Source: an uncultured delta proteobacterium (lineage in GTDB: Bacteria; Myxococcota_A; Polyangia; Polyangiales; Polyangiaceae). Taken from it: a stretch of 37,625 nucleotides of DNA. Below are positions 14,955 through 23,907 of the stretch, piece after piece. The stretch spans positions 1-37,625 of the forward strand of contig CAITIQ010000065.1 in assembly GCA_903892415.1 (NCBI GenBank). Direction: 5' to 3'. A program made the translations under genes and the position numbers. Below the pieces are notes generated by a model. The model was not told the DNA's origin. It saw only the letters and a program-made list of their open reading frames with translations, and ran no database searches. Numbering within the stretch: position 1 is the stretch's first letter; each line of letters opens with the position of its first letter.

Positions 14955-16289
14955 TCAACGCAACCACTGCGGCTTGAATACCTGAGTACAAGGCGGCTCA
15001 TCTCCAGCGGGCATGGACTTGAGCTGCTTCTGCCAAAGGCGAGCGACGGGCGAGTCCTTTCGTAGGACGCCCTCTTTCGCCAGCGCGGTCCACGGCAAGA
15101 TGGGTCCCGTCTGCTCCAGGAGCGCACCCACCGTCCCCATGCCTGAGATCAGCACGGCCAAGCCCTCCGGCAGCACCAAGAAACCTGGTACGTGCACCGA
15201 GCTGGGATCAAACGGTGCTCCTGGTTCGACAGGGTCACCATTCTTGTCCGCTTCAACTCCCTGAATCGACCGCTCTAGCTCGAAGTCGTTGATACCGATC
15301 GTCTCGACCATGGCGACGGCGCAACGCTTGATGAGCGGGCGCAGTGCGCGGGGGGAGGTGACGACATCCGACAACACGAGCGTTTTGCCGGTCACCGCAT
15401 CGATGCTGACCGCACGAGCCGCTGCATTCCACGTTGAGTGCACGCTGGGCGCAATGTTGATGATGCCGTTGGTCAACACACTAAGCACGCCCTGGCTGTT
15501 CATCTCAACCGAGTACCAGCCCATGACCGCTCCTATGGACTTATGCGCGAGACACTGGTCGATCATCTGCGTGAGGTCACTATCCGTGTGGTCGTAAAAT
15601 CGGACCTTCAGCGCCGCATTGATGCGAGAAGCTTTCTCTGAATTTCCAAAGCCGAAGACGGCTGGTGAATCCACCGAGAGCGAGCAGCTGAGTTCACTGG
15701 GAGTCCCCCGCTCCATCCTCCGCTCGACGATCGGCATGGAGCCTTTCGGTAGAGGCTTGAACTGGAGGTTTTTGGGGTCTCCCTTCATCACCCACGAACC
15801 CGTCAAGGCACCCGTCGTGGGGTCGCAGCGACCGGTCAACACCCCCGCTGTCTTGGCTCCAACGACCTCAGCGGCTGACCAGGTGTTGTCTGCGCCGACT
15901 TCGCCGCGCAGCGGAAGCTCTCCCGCGCCCGAGTCGTATGCGATCGCTCCCGCAAGCTTGTTTTCTTTTTTGGAGAAGACGAGCGTTGCCGCAACATCGC
16001 CAATCTTGCCTCGATAAGGTCGCTCGAAGTCACACGTTGCTGTCGTGGTTTGGCCGTCGATGTTTCCGGACGTAAAGCGGATTTCGGTTTGCTCCTCGAC
16101 TGGAGAGTCGGCATCCTTCGCAAGAGGCGCCGCTTCCACGTCTGCCGGATGGGGCTCTGGTCGGGACGAGTCCACGGGGCTCGACGCGATCGCGACGCTC
16201 CCCAAGCCTGTTCCCTCACGCGGCCCTGGCGTTGCTTCAGAACAGCCGCAGATCAGAAGTCCGAGCAGGGTTCGGCGAAGCGGGCCCAT
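14955..16289 (-). CDS. Lipoprotein with DUF3298/RsiV-like C-terminal domain
   Basis: 444 residues from the ATG at 16289. The frame extends to 16343, but 16289 places a basic N-terminus and hydrophobic stretch directly before 'LLICGC', a lipoprotein-type signal. Residues about 20-60 are a Pro/Ser/Glu linker. About 70-180 is a beta-rich domain ('GSWVMKGDPKNLQF'). About 195-330 resembles the DUF3298 domain of RsiV/PdaC ('MGWYSVEMNSQGVLSVL', then 'IDAVTGKTLVLSDVV'). DUF3298 proteins are envelope proteins, some of which bind lysozyme; the role here is unknown. Probably located at the cell surface. It is followed on the same strand by the decayed gene. Confidence 0.7.
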   Translation of the reverse strand: MGPLRRTLLGLLICGCSEATPGPREGTGLGSVAIASSPVDSSRPEPHPADVEAAPLAKDADSPVEEQTEIRFTSGNIDGQTTTATCDFERPYRGKIGDVAATLVFSKKENKLAGAIAYDSGAGELPLRGEVGADNTWSAAEVVGAKTAGVLTGRCDPTTGALTGSWVMKGDPKNLQFKPLPKGSMPIVERRMERGTPSELSCSLSVDSPAVFGFGNSEKASRINAALKVRFYDHTDSDLTQMIDQCLAHKSIGAVMGWYSVEMNSQGVLSVLTNGIINIAPSVHSTWNAAARAVSIDAVTGKTLVLSDVVTSPRALRPLIKRCAVAMVETIGINDFELERSIQGVEADKNGDPVEPGAPFDPSSVHVPGFLVLPEGLAVLISGMGTVGALLEQTGPILPWTALAKEGVLRKDSPVARLWQKQLKSMPAGDEPPCTQVFKPQWLR

Positions 16290-16392
16290 CCGGAGACGGT
16301 AATACAAGGAGGCGATCCTCGCTTCCTCAACCTGCTCGTGCACGAGCCGAGGGGTGTGGCAGCGGGCTGAGGAAAGCGACTTCTCGTCTCGC

Positions 16393-16773
16393 TCAGTTCG
16401 GCGTGGCCGTGTTCTTCAGCTTCGGGATGCACGAGGCGTTGTCGAGCAGGGCGACCTCTTTGGAGAATAGCGTGACGTCCTCGTCGAGTGCGTCGAAGCC
16501 AAACGCTGTAGCGCTCACACCGGCGGTGATGCCCACGCCGAGGTCCATATCGACTTTGCATACGTTGTTGGTCACCGCGGCGGAGACCTGGGCGTAGCCC
16601 TCGAGGCCGATATCGATACCAGCGTTGGCGACTACGATATTGAGCCCTGTAACGTGCTGCAGATAGTCATGGGTATCTCCTTGGCAAAGCCAGTCACAGC
16701 CCGCGACCAGCGCCACGCCCCTTCCACGCCGGTTCGCCTGAGCGCTCGGGGGATGTCCACTTCGAGCGCCCAT
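16393..16773 (-). CDS. Hypothetical small protein, doubtful
   Basis: The frame is open from 16983, but only the part from about residue 71 (ATG at 16773) has protein-like composition: about 126 residues ending 'VALLDNASCIPKLKNTATPN', with a hydrophobic, Ala/Gly/Val-rich stretch in the middle. There is no signal peptide or known motif. The upstream part (16774-16983) is Arg/Pro-rich, contains the repeat copies described separately, and is probably non-coding. It could be a 5'-truncated remnant of a secreted protein. Existence and start are both uncertain. Confidence 0.35.
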   Translation of the reverse strand: MGARSGHPPSAQANRRGRGVALVAGCDWLCQGDTHDYLQHVTGLNIVVANAGIDIGLEGYAQVSAAVTNNVCKVDMDLGVGITAGVSATAFGFDALDEDVTLFSKEVALLDNASCIPKLKNTATPN

Positions 16774-17006
16774 CAGGAGAGCCTTCGGGCTGAGTTGGGC
16801 TTGAACCGAACGGGAGGGTTTCAATCGTGCAAACGCTGGTATGGGGAGGCGTTCAGCAGGATAAAACCTTCTAGAGTTCTTCGTTTCGACGACAGGAGAA
16901 GGATGAAACCTTCCCCGGTGGTTGCACGCACGGAAATCGCCGGGTTGAGGGTGACCTGGTCGGGATGCGTCTGGAGCGCTCAAACCGGCTGTGGCACCCT
17001 CGGCCG

Positions 17007-17255
17007 ATGTCGAGCAACGTCGTCAATCTGAACCGCTTTCGGAAGAAGAAGGCGAAAGAAGAGCGGGTGAAGCAGGCCGAGACGAACAGTCGGTTGCACG
17101 GCCGCACCAAGGCCGAAAAGCAACGCGAACTCTCGGAGCGTACGCGGGCTTCCCAGGCGCTCGAAGGCAAGCGACTGGAGGGCGACGCGGCGACCGCATC
17201 CGCGGAGGCGGAGGCAGAACTGATTGAACTCAGCGAGGTCCACAAGCCCGAGTGA
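17007..17255 (+). CDS. DUF4169 family protein
   Basis: 82 residues from the ATG at 17007; the upstream in-frame start at 16965 lacks protein-like sequence. The start 'MSSNVVNLNRFRKKKAK' followed by 'EAETNSRLHGRTKAEKQRE'-type charged helix is the DUF4169 signature (in this copy the helix begins Gln-Ala-Glu). These are small, soluble, highly basic proteins of unknown function, widespread in Proteobacteria. The last third is Ala/Glu-rich and helical. It is 34 bp upstream of the peroxiredoxin gene on the same strand and is probably co-transcribed with it. Confidence 0.8.
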   Translation: MSSNVVNLNRFRKKKAKEERVKQAETNSRLHGRTKAEKQRELSERTRASQALEGKRLEGDAATASAEAEAELIELSEVHKPE

Positions 17256-17289
17256 CGCTGTGGCCCGTTCCATGCTCTCCGCGGTCACA

Positions 17290-17928
17290 ATGGATAACCC
17301 CGTCTCGTTGCCGCGGCTGAACGAAGCCGCTCCAAACTTTCATGCCAAGACCACCCACGGAGATCGCTCCTTGCTGGACTACAAGGGAAAGTGGCTGATT
17401 CTCTTCTCGCATCCGGCTGACTTTACGCCGGTGTGCACCACTGAGTTCATCGGCTTTCAGAAGCACGCGGAGATCTTCCGCAAGATGAACTGCGAGCTAC
17501 TCGGCCTCTCGATCGACAGCCTCTTTTCCCACTTGGCCTGGATTCAGAACATCAAAGAGAAGTTCGGGGTGGAGATTGGCTTCCCGATCATTGAGGACAT
17601 CAAAATGGAGGTCGCCCGCACCTACGGCATGGTGCATCCCGGAGCAGGGGATACCCAGGCCGTGCGCGCTACCTTCTTCATCGACCCGCACGGCGTGCTG
17701 CGGGCCATGGTTTACTATCCAATGAGCAACGGCCGTAACATCAGCGAGTTCGTGCGATTGCTGACCGCCATGCAGACCAGCGACGCCCAGAAGGTCGCCA
17801 CGCCTGAAGGTTGGACGGTAGGCGCTGACGTGCTCATCCCACCGCCGCGAACCGCCGAGGCCGCCGCCAAGCGCGCCAGCGAGGGCTTCAAAACGACTGA
17901 CTGGTACTTCTCCACCAAGTCGCTTTGA
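17290..17928 (+). CDS. Peroxiredoxin, 1-Cys Prx6-type
   Basis: 212 residues from the ATG at 17290. The catalytic motif 'DFTPVCTTEF' places the peroxidatic Cys at residue 49 with Thr46 and, later, Arg126, the usual catalytic triad. Long AhpC/TSA-Prx6 proteins of bacteria and archaea continue 'GDDVIVPPP...' and often end with Cys residues around 'DWYFC'. Here the end is 'TTDWYFSTKSL', so the C-terminal cysteines are replaced by Thr and Ser. The only other Cys is Cys68. It should therefore act as a 1-Cys enzyme with an external thiol reductant. It reduces H2O2 and organic peroxides in the cytoplasm. It follows DUF4169 and precedes a porin gene. Confidence 0.9.
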   Translation: MDNPVSLPRLNEAAPNFHAKTTHGDRSLLDYKGKWLILFSHPADFTPVCTTEFIGFQKHAEIFRKMNCELLGLSIDSLFSHLAWIQNIKEKFGVEIGFPIIEDIKMEVARTYGMVHPGAGDTQAVRATFFIDPHGVLRAMVYYPMSNGRNISEFVRLLTAMQTSDAQKVATPEGWTVGADVLIPPPRTAEAAAKRASEGFKTTDWYFSTKSL

Positions 17929-18070
17929 GCCCGGTCGACGATGTTTCACTGGGATGTTGCGTCGTGTTTCGCCTAAGGTGGAGTATCGCGATTTGCGGGG
18001 AGAAAGGCGCTGGCCTGCGCCATGCATAGGGGCCTTCGGAAACACCGTGAAACGTCGTCGTCGGATAGCA

Positions 18071-19555
18071 ATGAGTATCGGTAAGCGATTCAATGGTCTA
18101 GTCGGGGCCAGCGTGGCTCTCGCCGCGGCGCTGCTGGCCGTTCCCGTCGCGGCCCAGACCGTCGGCGCGCCCGACAATGCAACGCCCGGTGTTACGCCGC
18201 CCCCTGCGCCCGCCAAGACCGATGCGCCCCCCAAGCCCGAGGCCTCCAAGCCGTGGCGTCTTTATGAGGTATTAGGCACCGAGCCATACTTCAAGATTGG
18301 GCTCGAGCATCGGGTGCGCTTGGAGCACCTGGTGAACGACTTTCGAGCGAGCGTACCTACGGACGCCTCCGCCATCGCCTTTCGAACGCTGCTGAGCGCC
18401 GAGGGAAAGCTCGGGCCGGTGGTGATTGGCGCCGAGCTGCAGGACTCACGGCAGATCTCCACCGATGAAACGCCGGTCAACACCGGGGCGATCAATACCT
18501 TTGAGCTGCTCCAGGGTTACGTGGGAATCCGCGCGAAGGACGTGCTGGCGAAGGGTGATTCGCTCGAGGTGCTGTTTGGTCGTCAGACCATGGACCTCGC
18601 GAATCGTCGGCTGGTCGCGCGCAATGACTTCCGCAACACCTCCAATGGCTATTCGGGGCTGTCCCTCAATTGGCTGAGCACGGAGAAACACCAGGTTCGG
18701 TCGTTCGCCTTCTTTCCAGTCAATCGGCTGGTCAACGAGGAAGAGGAGCTGCGTGACAACCTGACCGAGTTCGACCAGGAGAATACGCATCAAATATTGT
18801 GGGGTAGTTACGTACTGCTCAATTCGGTGTTGGACAGCTCGAACGTGGAGTTCTACGTGATCGGTCTGCACGAGTCGGACGGGGCGGTGGAGTCGGCGAA
18901 CCGTCGTTTGACGACGCCTGTGCTGCGCTGGTTTCGGCCCGCGGCGCCCGGTCAGCTCGACTTCCAGCTGGAAGGGATGGCGCAGGTCGGGCGTTCGCGA
19001 GCGAGCTCCAAACCGGAAGACGTTCGGGACCTCGAGCACCGTGCGTTCGCCACGCACGCCTCGCTCGGCTACCAAGTAGCGCTGCCCTGGGCGCCGCGCT
19101 TCTCGCTCGGGCACGACTACGCCTCGGGCGACGTCTCCCCGGACGACGACGAGAACAATCGCTTTGATACCTTGTTCGGCGCTCGGCGCTTCGAGTTCGG
19201 CCCGACTGGCCTCTTTGGCGCGCTCAGCCGCATCAACGTGGTCTCGCCGTTCGTCCGCTTCGAGGCTGCACCCATCAAGTCGATCGAGCTGATGACGTCG
19301 CATCGCTTGGCCTGGCTCGCGAGCTCAACCGACGCCTGGGTTCCGGCAGGACCACGAGACGAGTCCGGCCGCTCTGGCTCCTTCATTGGCTACCTCGCTG
19401 AGCTGCGGGCACGTTGGACCCCATTCCCCAAGAACCTAAGCTTCGAGCTGGGAGGGGCGGTGCTCACCCCCGGTGGCTTCGCCAAAGAAACAGCGCCGGG
19501 AATCCAGGGGGCTCCGTCGGTCTATAGTTATCTTCAGGCCACGGCGGCGCTGTAG
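18071..19555 (+). CDS. Alginate-export-family outer-membrane porin
   Basis: 494 residues from the ATG at 18071 (the frame extends to 17954 without a signal). A Sec signal peptide (about 10-33, ending VAAQ) is followed by a Pro/Ala/Lys linker (about 40-65). The rest is a beta-barrel with alternating strands and the alginate-export signature near the N-terminal third: 'FRTLLSAEGKLGPVVIGAEL', 'LLQGYVGIRA' and 'EVLFGRQTMDLANRRLVARN'. Family members (AlgE-like) form outer-membrane channels for anionic polymers, but most bacterial homologues are generic porins; no alginate gene is nearby. Probably its own transcription unit after the peroxiredoxin. Confidence 0.8.
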   Translation: MSIGKRFNGLVGASVALAAALLAVPVAAQTVGAPDNATPGVTPPPAPAKTDAPPKPEASKPWRLYEVLGTEPYFKIGLEHRVRLEHLVNDFRASVPTDASAIAFRTLLSAEGKLGPVVIGAELQDSRQISTDETPVNTGAINTFELLQGYVGIRAKDVLAKGDSLEVLFGRQTMDLANRRLVARNDFRNTSNGYSGLSLNWLSTEKHQVRSFAFFPVNRLVNEEEELRDNLTEFDQENTHQILWGSYVLLNSVLDSSNVEFYVIGLHESDGAVESANRRLTTPVLRWFRPAAPGQLDFQLEGMAQVGRSRASSKPEDVRDLEHRAFATHASLGYQVALPWAPRFSLGHDYASGDVSPDDDENNRFDTLFGARRFEFGPTGLFGALSRINVVSPFVRFEAAPIKSIELMTSHRLAWLASSTDAWVPAGPRDESGRSGSFIGYLAELRARWTPFPKNLSFELGGAVLTPGGFAKETAPGIQGAPSVYSYLQATAAL

Positions 19556-19664
19556 CGCGGCCCAGCGCTAATTGCGCAATACCAGCGAGGCGGCTCCCGG
19601 GCCGATCGAGTTGTACGCACGATCGCGGGAAGCATCGAGGCTATGAGCGGGTTACCCGGGTTCT

Positions 19665-21218
19665 ATGACAAGCGCGACCGAATCGAGGGAGGAAGCCAGC
19701 GTCCGCGCTCCGAGCGTGAGAGCGGGGTCCCACTTCTTGACTCAGGTCGACCGATCGTGTGCCGCGATGACGGTTGGGTTGCTCGAGCGCGATCTGCCGG
19801 CGCGTCTGTTGATCATGGCAGCCCTCGCGGGCGAGCACGTCTTGCTCGTTGGTCCGCCTGGAACTGCAAAGAGTGAGCTCGCCCGGAGGCTTCGCAGCAC
19901 GGTCGTTGGCGGACGCTATTTCGAGCGCTTGCTCACCAAGTTCACCGTCCCTGAAGAGATCTTCGGCCCTCTATCGATCCGCAGCCTCGAGCGCGATGAG
20001 TATCGGCGCCTGACCGACGGGTATTTGCCGTCGGCCTCGGTCGCCTTCCTGGACGAAATCTTCAACGCCAACAGCGCCATTTTGAACGCGCTCCTCACGC
20101 TGCTCAACGAGCGGGAGTTCGACAACGGGACCGTACGGGAGCAGACGGCGCTCGCGACGGTAGTCGCCGCAAGCAACACCTTCGCGCAGAGTCCGGAACT
20201 TGCGGCGCTGCAAGATCGTTTTCTCTTTCGGTTTCACGTCGAGCCCGTCTCTGAACAGGCTTTTGAGCGCCTGCTCGAGCTGCCTAGTACTCCGCCGGAG
20301 GCCCTTTCCGGTCTCTCGACTGCCGACGTCGATGCGGTGCGACGAGCTGCCGAATCCACCTCCCTGGGCGCGGCTGCGCGCCACGTCTTGGCGGCCGTTC
20401 GCCGCGAACTTGCGGCCGGTGACATCTACATCTCCGATCGACGCTGGCAGAAGACTGCAAAGGTTCTGCGGCTTGCCGCCGCGATCGAAGGTCGAACCGA
20501 GGCGTCTCTCAGCGACTGCGCCATCATCATCCACTGCCTCTGGAACTGCGTGGAGCAGAAGGCATTGATTGAACGAACTCTCCGGACTGCCGTGAGCTCT
20601 GTTTTGGTAGAAGAGCCGCGCAGGCTCGAGGGCGTCTCGGCGGCCCTGCACCGCGAGGTTCAACGGGACTTCGAGCGTCGTGAGCACAAGCTTGGCGAAG
20701 AGGGTCTCCCCCTGTTCGAGGACCAGGGCGGGAAGGTCGTGACCGAGCCCTATGAATGCGAGCACGCGAAGAACGTCGACGGTGAGTTGCTGTTCCACGC
20801 GCCGCCAGGGCTCGCTGCGGCTAGCCACAAGAAGGCGTACACCCTGCCCGAACTATGGGAGGCGTCGTTTCGGCAGCGCCCCAATGGCATGGCCGTTCTC
20901 AAGGCTTGGGCTGGCAACCCAACAAACCATTTTCGCTCACGCGAACTCCGTAAGCGAGTCGAGCAGCCGTCGAACTTCTCGAGCGAGCATCTGGACGGGC
21001 GATTACGGCAGGTCCGTGACGCGCTTGCGGATGTCCAGAGCTATCGACAGGCGCTGGCCGGTATGAGGACGGAACGCAAATCGCTTTGGCTGGGCAACGC
21101 CGCAGGCTCGGACCTGCTCGCAGATGCAACGGCCGCTCACGCGCGGCTCGAGGAGGTCGAAGCGCGACTGGAAGCCCTGGTCCAGGTGGTCGAAAGCCTG
21201 CGTGTGCGCGTGCGATGA
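19665..21218 (+). CDS. RavA-like MoxR-family AAA+ ATPase
   Basis: 517 residues. Walker A is GPPGTAKS (63-70) and Walker B is 'SVAFLDEIF' with Asp130-Glu131; the pre-sensor-1 'LLTLLNEREF' and sensor-1 'VVAASNTF' follow. 'FTVPEEIFGPLSIRSL' is the MoxR/RavA hallmark. After the AAA+ module, the C-terminal 180 residues are helical and lack clear similarity to the E. coli LARA domain. The start overlaps nothing. Ends in a 4-bp ATGA overlap with the VWA gene. In E. coli RavA-ViaA acts at the membrane and on fumarate reductase/Nuo; that function should not be assumed here. Confidence 0.85.
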   Translation: MTSATESREEASVRAPSVRAGSHFLTQVDRSCAAMTVGLLERDLPARLLIMAALAGEHVLLVGPPGTAKSELARRLRSTVVGGRYFERLLTKFTVPEEIFGPLSIRSLERDEYRRLTDGYLPSASVAFLDEIFNANSAILNALLTLLNEREFDNGTVREQTALATVVAASNTFAQSPELAALQDRFLFRFHVEPVSEQAFERLLELPSTPPEALSGLSTADVDAVRRAAESTSLGAAARHVLAAVRRELAAGDIYISDRRWQKTAKVLRLAAAIEGRTEASLSDCAIIIHCLWNCVEQKALIERTLRTAVSSVLVEEPRRLEGVSAALHREVQRDFERREHKLGEEGLPLFEDQGGKVVTEPYECEHAKNVDGELLFHAPPGLAAASHKKAYTLPELWEASFRQRPNGMAVLKAWAGNPTNHFRSRELRKRVEQPSNFSSEHLDGRLRQVRDALADVQSYRQALAGMRTERKSLWLGNAAGSDLLADATAAHARLEEVEARLEALVQVVESLRVRVR

Positions 21219-22693
21219 AGTCGGAGGCGCTTGTTCGGTATAGGTGGCTGGACTTGCTGCCTGCTCGGCTTTTTGACCGGGTGGTTGGGCATGCTCACGG
21301 CCGTCTCGTCGATCGCGGAAGGGCGCTCGTTGCGCTGCGCGAGGCCCTTCTCGCTGGCCATGTGCCTCCGGCAGCCGAGCTGCCGTGGCCCGAAGAGGCT
21401 GTGCGTCTGCCGTTGATGCAGGCGCTGCTGGACGCGAACGTGGCGCCGTATTGCGTCGGCGATCCAGAGATCGTGGACGATGTCCTCGGGTACCTGCTGG
21501 ACGTCGTCCACGAAGCCCACGACTTCAAAGACCGTGCGATGGTCGCGTTTCACTTCCTGGCGCAGAAGGACCGCGATCGCTTCGGCTACACGTCGGGGTG
21601 TGGCGATGCAGGAGGAAGCAGTCTCGACGCAAGCCTCGTGGAGAACCTGGAGAGGGAAGCGGTCGCATTGGTATGCGAACTCGTCCGCGCAAAGGTCCAG
21701 CACTGGGCGGAACTCGGGGACGCTTTTGCGCAGCTCGATGCAATCTTTCGTACGTTGGCTGAGCGGCTCAGTCTGCCACCGGGAGCACAACGAGGAATGC
21801 TTCGGGCGCTCTCGCGTGAGACCCTCTACAACGCGCGCCGCATGCTCGAGCGCCTCCCGTCGTTGGAAGCGCTCATCCAAGTCCTCGGGCGTATGCAAGA
21901 GTGCCAGGATGAAAACGGAACGCCGATCCTCGAGCGCATCGCGTCCAGTGTCGAGCGACGCGTACACGTCGAGATCGAGCAGGAGGGTGGAGTCAGCGCG
22001 GAGGCGCGCGGGATCGAGCGCTCCGGTGAGTTTGCTCGCATGCTCCCGAGCGAGGCGATGCTTCTCGCCCACCCAGTGCTCAAGCGCTTGTGGCTCGCGC
22101 GGTGGGCGGAGCACAGCCTTCTGACGTACCACGCGCCTGACGTCGGTACGGCGGACAGCCAAGCGCAGCGGACCTTCGAAGACGGCGAAGCCACGCGGAA
22201 TAGCCGCCCGCACAGGGGCCCGGTCGTCGTCATCCTCGATACGTCGGGATCGATGGAGGGAGCACCCGAGACGATCGCCAAGGCGGTGATCCTCCAGCTC
22301 GCGGGCGTCGCGTTCATGGAGAGGCGAAGGATGTTCCTCTACAACTTTAGCGCTGCGGGTGACGTTCTGGAGCTTGAGCTCAGCCTCGAGGGGCCTGGGC
22401 TGGGCGCGATGATGTACTTGATCTCTTCCTCGTTTCACGGCGGCACAGATGTCGTCGAGCCAATCCGCCGGGCGTGCGCTCGCCTCAAGGAGCCTGCATT
22501 CCGCCAGGCAGATCTCTTGATCGCGAGTGATGGGGAGTTTGCTGTGCCCCGTGAGGTGCTTGCGCGCATGTCGCGAGCGCGCAAGCACGCTGCGCTCCGC
22601 GTCCATGGCTTGGCGGTTGGCGCGGGTGCGGGCTTCGCTGAGCTCGGCTGCGATCACATCCACAACGTGTGGAGTTGGCTGCCCAAACGATGA
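21215..22693 (+). CDS. ViaA-like VWA-domain protein
   Basis: 492 residues from the ATG at 21215, which overlaps the ATPase stop by four bases; the longer frame from 21086 is shadow. The N-terminal 320 residues are helical. The C-terminal VWA domain begins 'PVVVILDTSGSMEG' with the metal-ion-dependent adhesion site Asp342-x-Ser344-x-Ser346, followed later by 'FHGGTDVVEPI' (Thr ligand) and 'DLLIASDGEF' (Asp ligand), so the MIDAS is complete. ViaA-type proteins partner with RavA ATPases; the fixed overlap supports such a complex. Confidence 0.85.
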   Translation: MKSEALVRYRWLDLLPARLFDRVVGHAHGRLVDRGRALVALREALLAGHVPPAAELPWPEEAVRLPLMQALLDANVAPYCVGDPEIVDDVLGYLLDVVHEAHDFKDRAMVAFHFLAQKDRDRFGYTSGCGDAGGSSLDASLVENLEREAVALVCELVRAKVQHWAELGDAFAQLDAIFRTLAERLSLPPGAQRGMLRALSRETLYNARRMLERLPSLEALIQVLGRMQECQDENGTPILERIASSVERRVHVEIEQEGGVSAEARGIERSGEFARMLPSEAMLLAHPVLKRLWLARWAEHSLLTYHAPDVGTADSQAQRTFEDGEATRNSRPHRGPVVVILDTSGSMEGAPETIAKAVILQLAGVAFMERRRMFLYNFSAAGDVLELELSLEGPGLGAMMYLISSSFHGGTDVVEPIRRACARLKEPAFRQADLLIASDGEFAVPREVLARMSRARKHAALRVHGLAVGAGAGFAELGCDHIHNVWSWLPKR

Positions 22694-22705
22694 GGCCGCG
22701 GGCCT
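22693..22705. terminator. Short hairpin between convergent genes
   Basis: AGGCC-gcg-GGCCT is a perfect five-base-pair hairpin followed by TT, positioned exactly between the stop codons of the convergent VWA gene and the next minus-strand gene. It is short and lacks a proper T tract, so a bidirectional terminator role is only suggested. Confidence 0.3.
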
Positions 22706-23803
22706 TTATGAGAAGGCCGTCGCCGCAGCCACGACGTCTTCGTCCAGCCAATGTTCGAGCCACTGGCGCGCGATGGCTCGCCGGCCCGCTGGGTCCCCTT
22801 GCTCGATGGCGAACAGCAGCGCGTGAGCGAGCGCTAGCTCGACATCGCGGGATTGCTCGTCGCGCGCGCCCCACAGGCCGGCTTCCTGTACCGCGCGCTC
22901 GAGTTCGAACAGGGCCGCGCGTACCCGTTCGTCGCAGTCGTCCGGTTCTTCCGACGAGGGCCACTCGAGTCGAGGGCCGTCGCGTCGAGCCGTCTCGATC
23001 GTCGCGGCGAGTGCGGCGAGCCAGCTCGCTGGGGCGTTGATCGTGCTGCGAAGGCGCGTGGCCGTGCGGCTTATGAGCTCGAGTGACCGGCGATAACCGA
23101 GCGGTAACTCCTTCACATAACGAAGCTCGTCTCGGCGCGGTGACGCGGCGAAGGCGCCGAGGGCGCACAACACCGAGCGCCACTCATGGCGCGTGCAGGC
23201 ACGCTCTGCGAGCTGCCCGGCCAGCGCGCCGAGCCACGCGCCATCGAGCGGGCTCGCCGCGAGCGCTTCCGTCAGCCGTTCGGGGTCCGCGTAACCCACG
23301 ATGACGAGCTCGGCCTGCGTTTGGGAGCAGACCGCGAAGTAAGACACGAACGCGCCGGAGTAGGCGAACTGCTCGGGGTGCACGCGGCGCGCGATGCGAT
23401 CGAGCAAGTTCGTCCCCGCAAACGTCGACAGCAAGGCGCCCCCCTCGTTCAAGAAGTCCTTGGCCGTTTGCTCGACGATGTCGTCACCGAGCTCGCTCAC
23501 TGGAAGGATCCCCGCCTTCACGAGTGCCACCGCGAAGGGCTTGCGAAGGCTCTCGGGCGCATCTCGCCAGATGCGGTCGAGCCCGGGCACGCTGCGAAAC
23601 AGTGGGTTCAGGTCGGGATAGTCATCGCCGGTCAGCGCGCCCTGCGCCTCGTTCGCGTCGAGCGCTTCGAGCAGTCGCAACACGTCGGTCGCGGTTAGGG
23701 AGGCTCCGCCTGCGGCGATCACGTGCATGCAGCGACAGATGCGCGGATACTCCGCGCTCGAAAGCTCGTTCAGCGCTTCCCGTACCGCCCGATCGTCGTT
23801 CAC
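22706..23803 (-). CDS. Hypothetical helical protein
   Basis: 365 residues from the GTG at 23803; the frame continues to 23923, but those 40 residues are Arg-rich and unlike protein. The sequence is Ala/Leu/Arg/Glu-rich and almost wholly helical, with amphipathic repeats of about 35-40 residues, as in HEAT- or TPR-like scaffolds. A Cys pair (Cys-x-Cys at about 23-25) sits near the N-terminus in 'PRICRCMHVIAAGG'. No membrane segment or catalytic motif is seen. Convergent with the RavA-ViaA pair, so a link to it is positional at most. Not recognised. Confidence 0.65.
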   Translation of the reverse strand: MNDDRAVREALNELSSAEYPRICRCMHVIAAGGASLTATDVLRLLEALDANEAQGALTGDDYPDLNPLFRSVPGLDRIWRDAPESLRKPFAVALVKAGILPVSELGDDIVEQTAKDFLNEGGALLSTFAGTNLLDRIARRVHPEQFAYSGAFVSYFAVCSQTQAELVIVGYADPERLTEALAASPLDGAWLGALAGQLAERACTRHEWRSVLCALGAFAASPRRDELRYVKELPLGYRRSLELISRTATRLRSTINAPASWLAALAATIETARRDGPRLEWPSSEEPDDCDERVRAALFELERAVQEAGLWGARDEQSRDVELALAHALLFAIEQGDPAGRRAIARQWLEHWLDEDVVAAATAFS

Positions 23804-23907
23804 GCGGGCAGCATAACGTGTTCGCGGCAGCGGTGAGCCAAGCCGCTCGCGTCGTCGAGCTCTGGTCGCCGAGCGGAATAGGAATCGCGGTAGCCTGCGT
23901 CTTAAGA

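Noticed and set aside
16811..16920. GTTTCAATC/GAAAC motifs resembling CRISPR repeats
   Set aside because: Copies are imperfect, in mixed orientations and irregularly spaced; there are no equal-length spacers and no cas genes.
19571..19580. ATTGCGCAAT perfect 10-bp palindrome upstream of the RavA-like gene
   Set aside because: Short and isolated, about 85 bp from the start, without promoter-like context; too likely by chance to list as a site.
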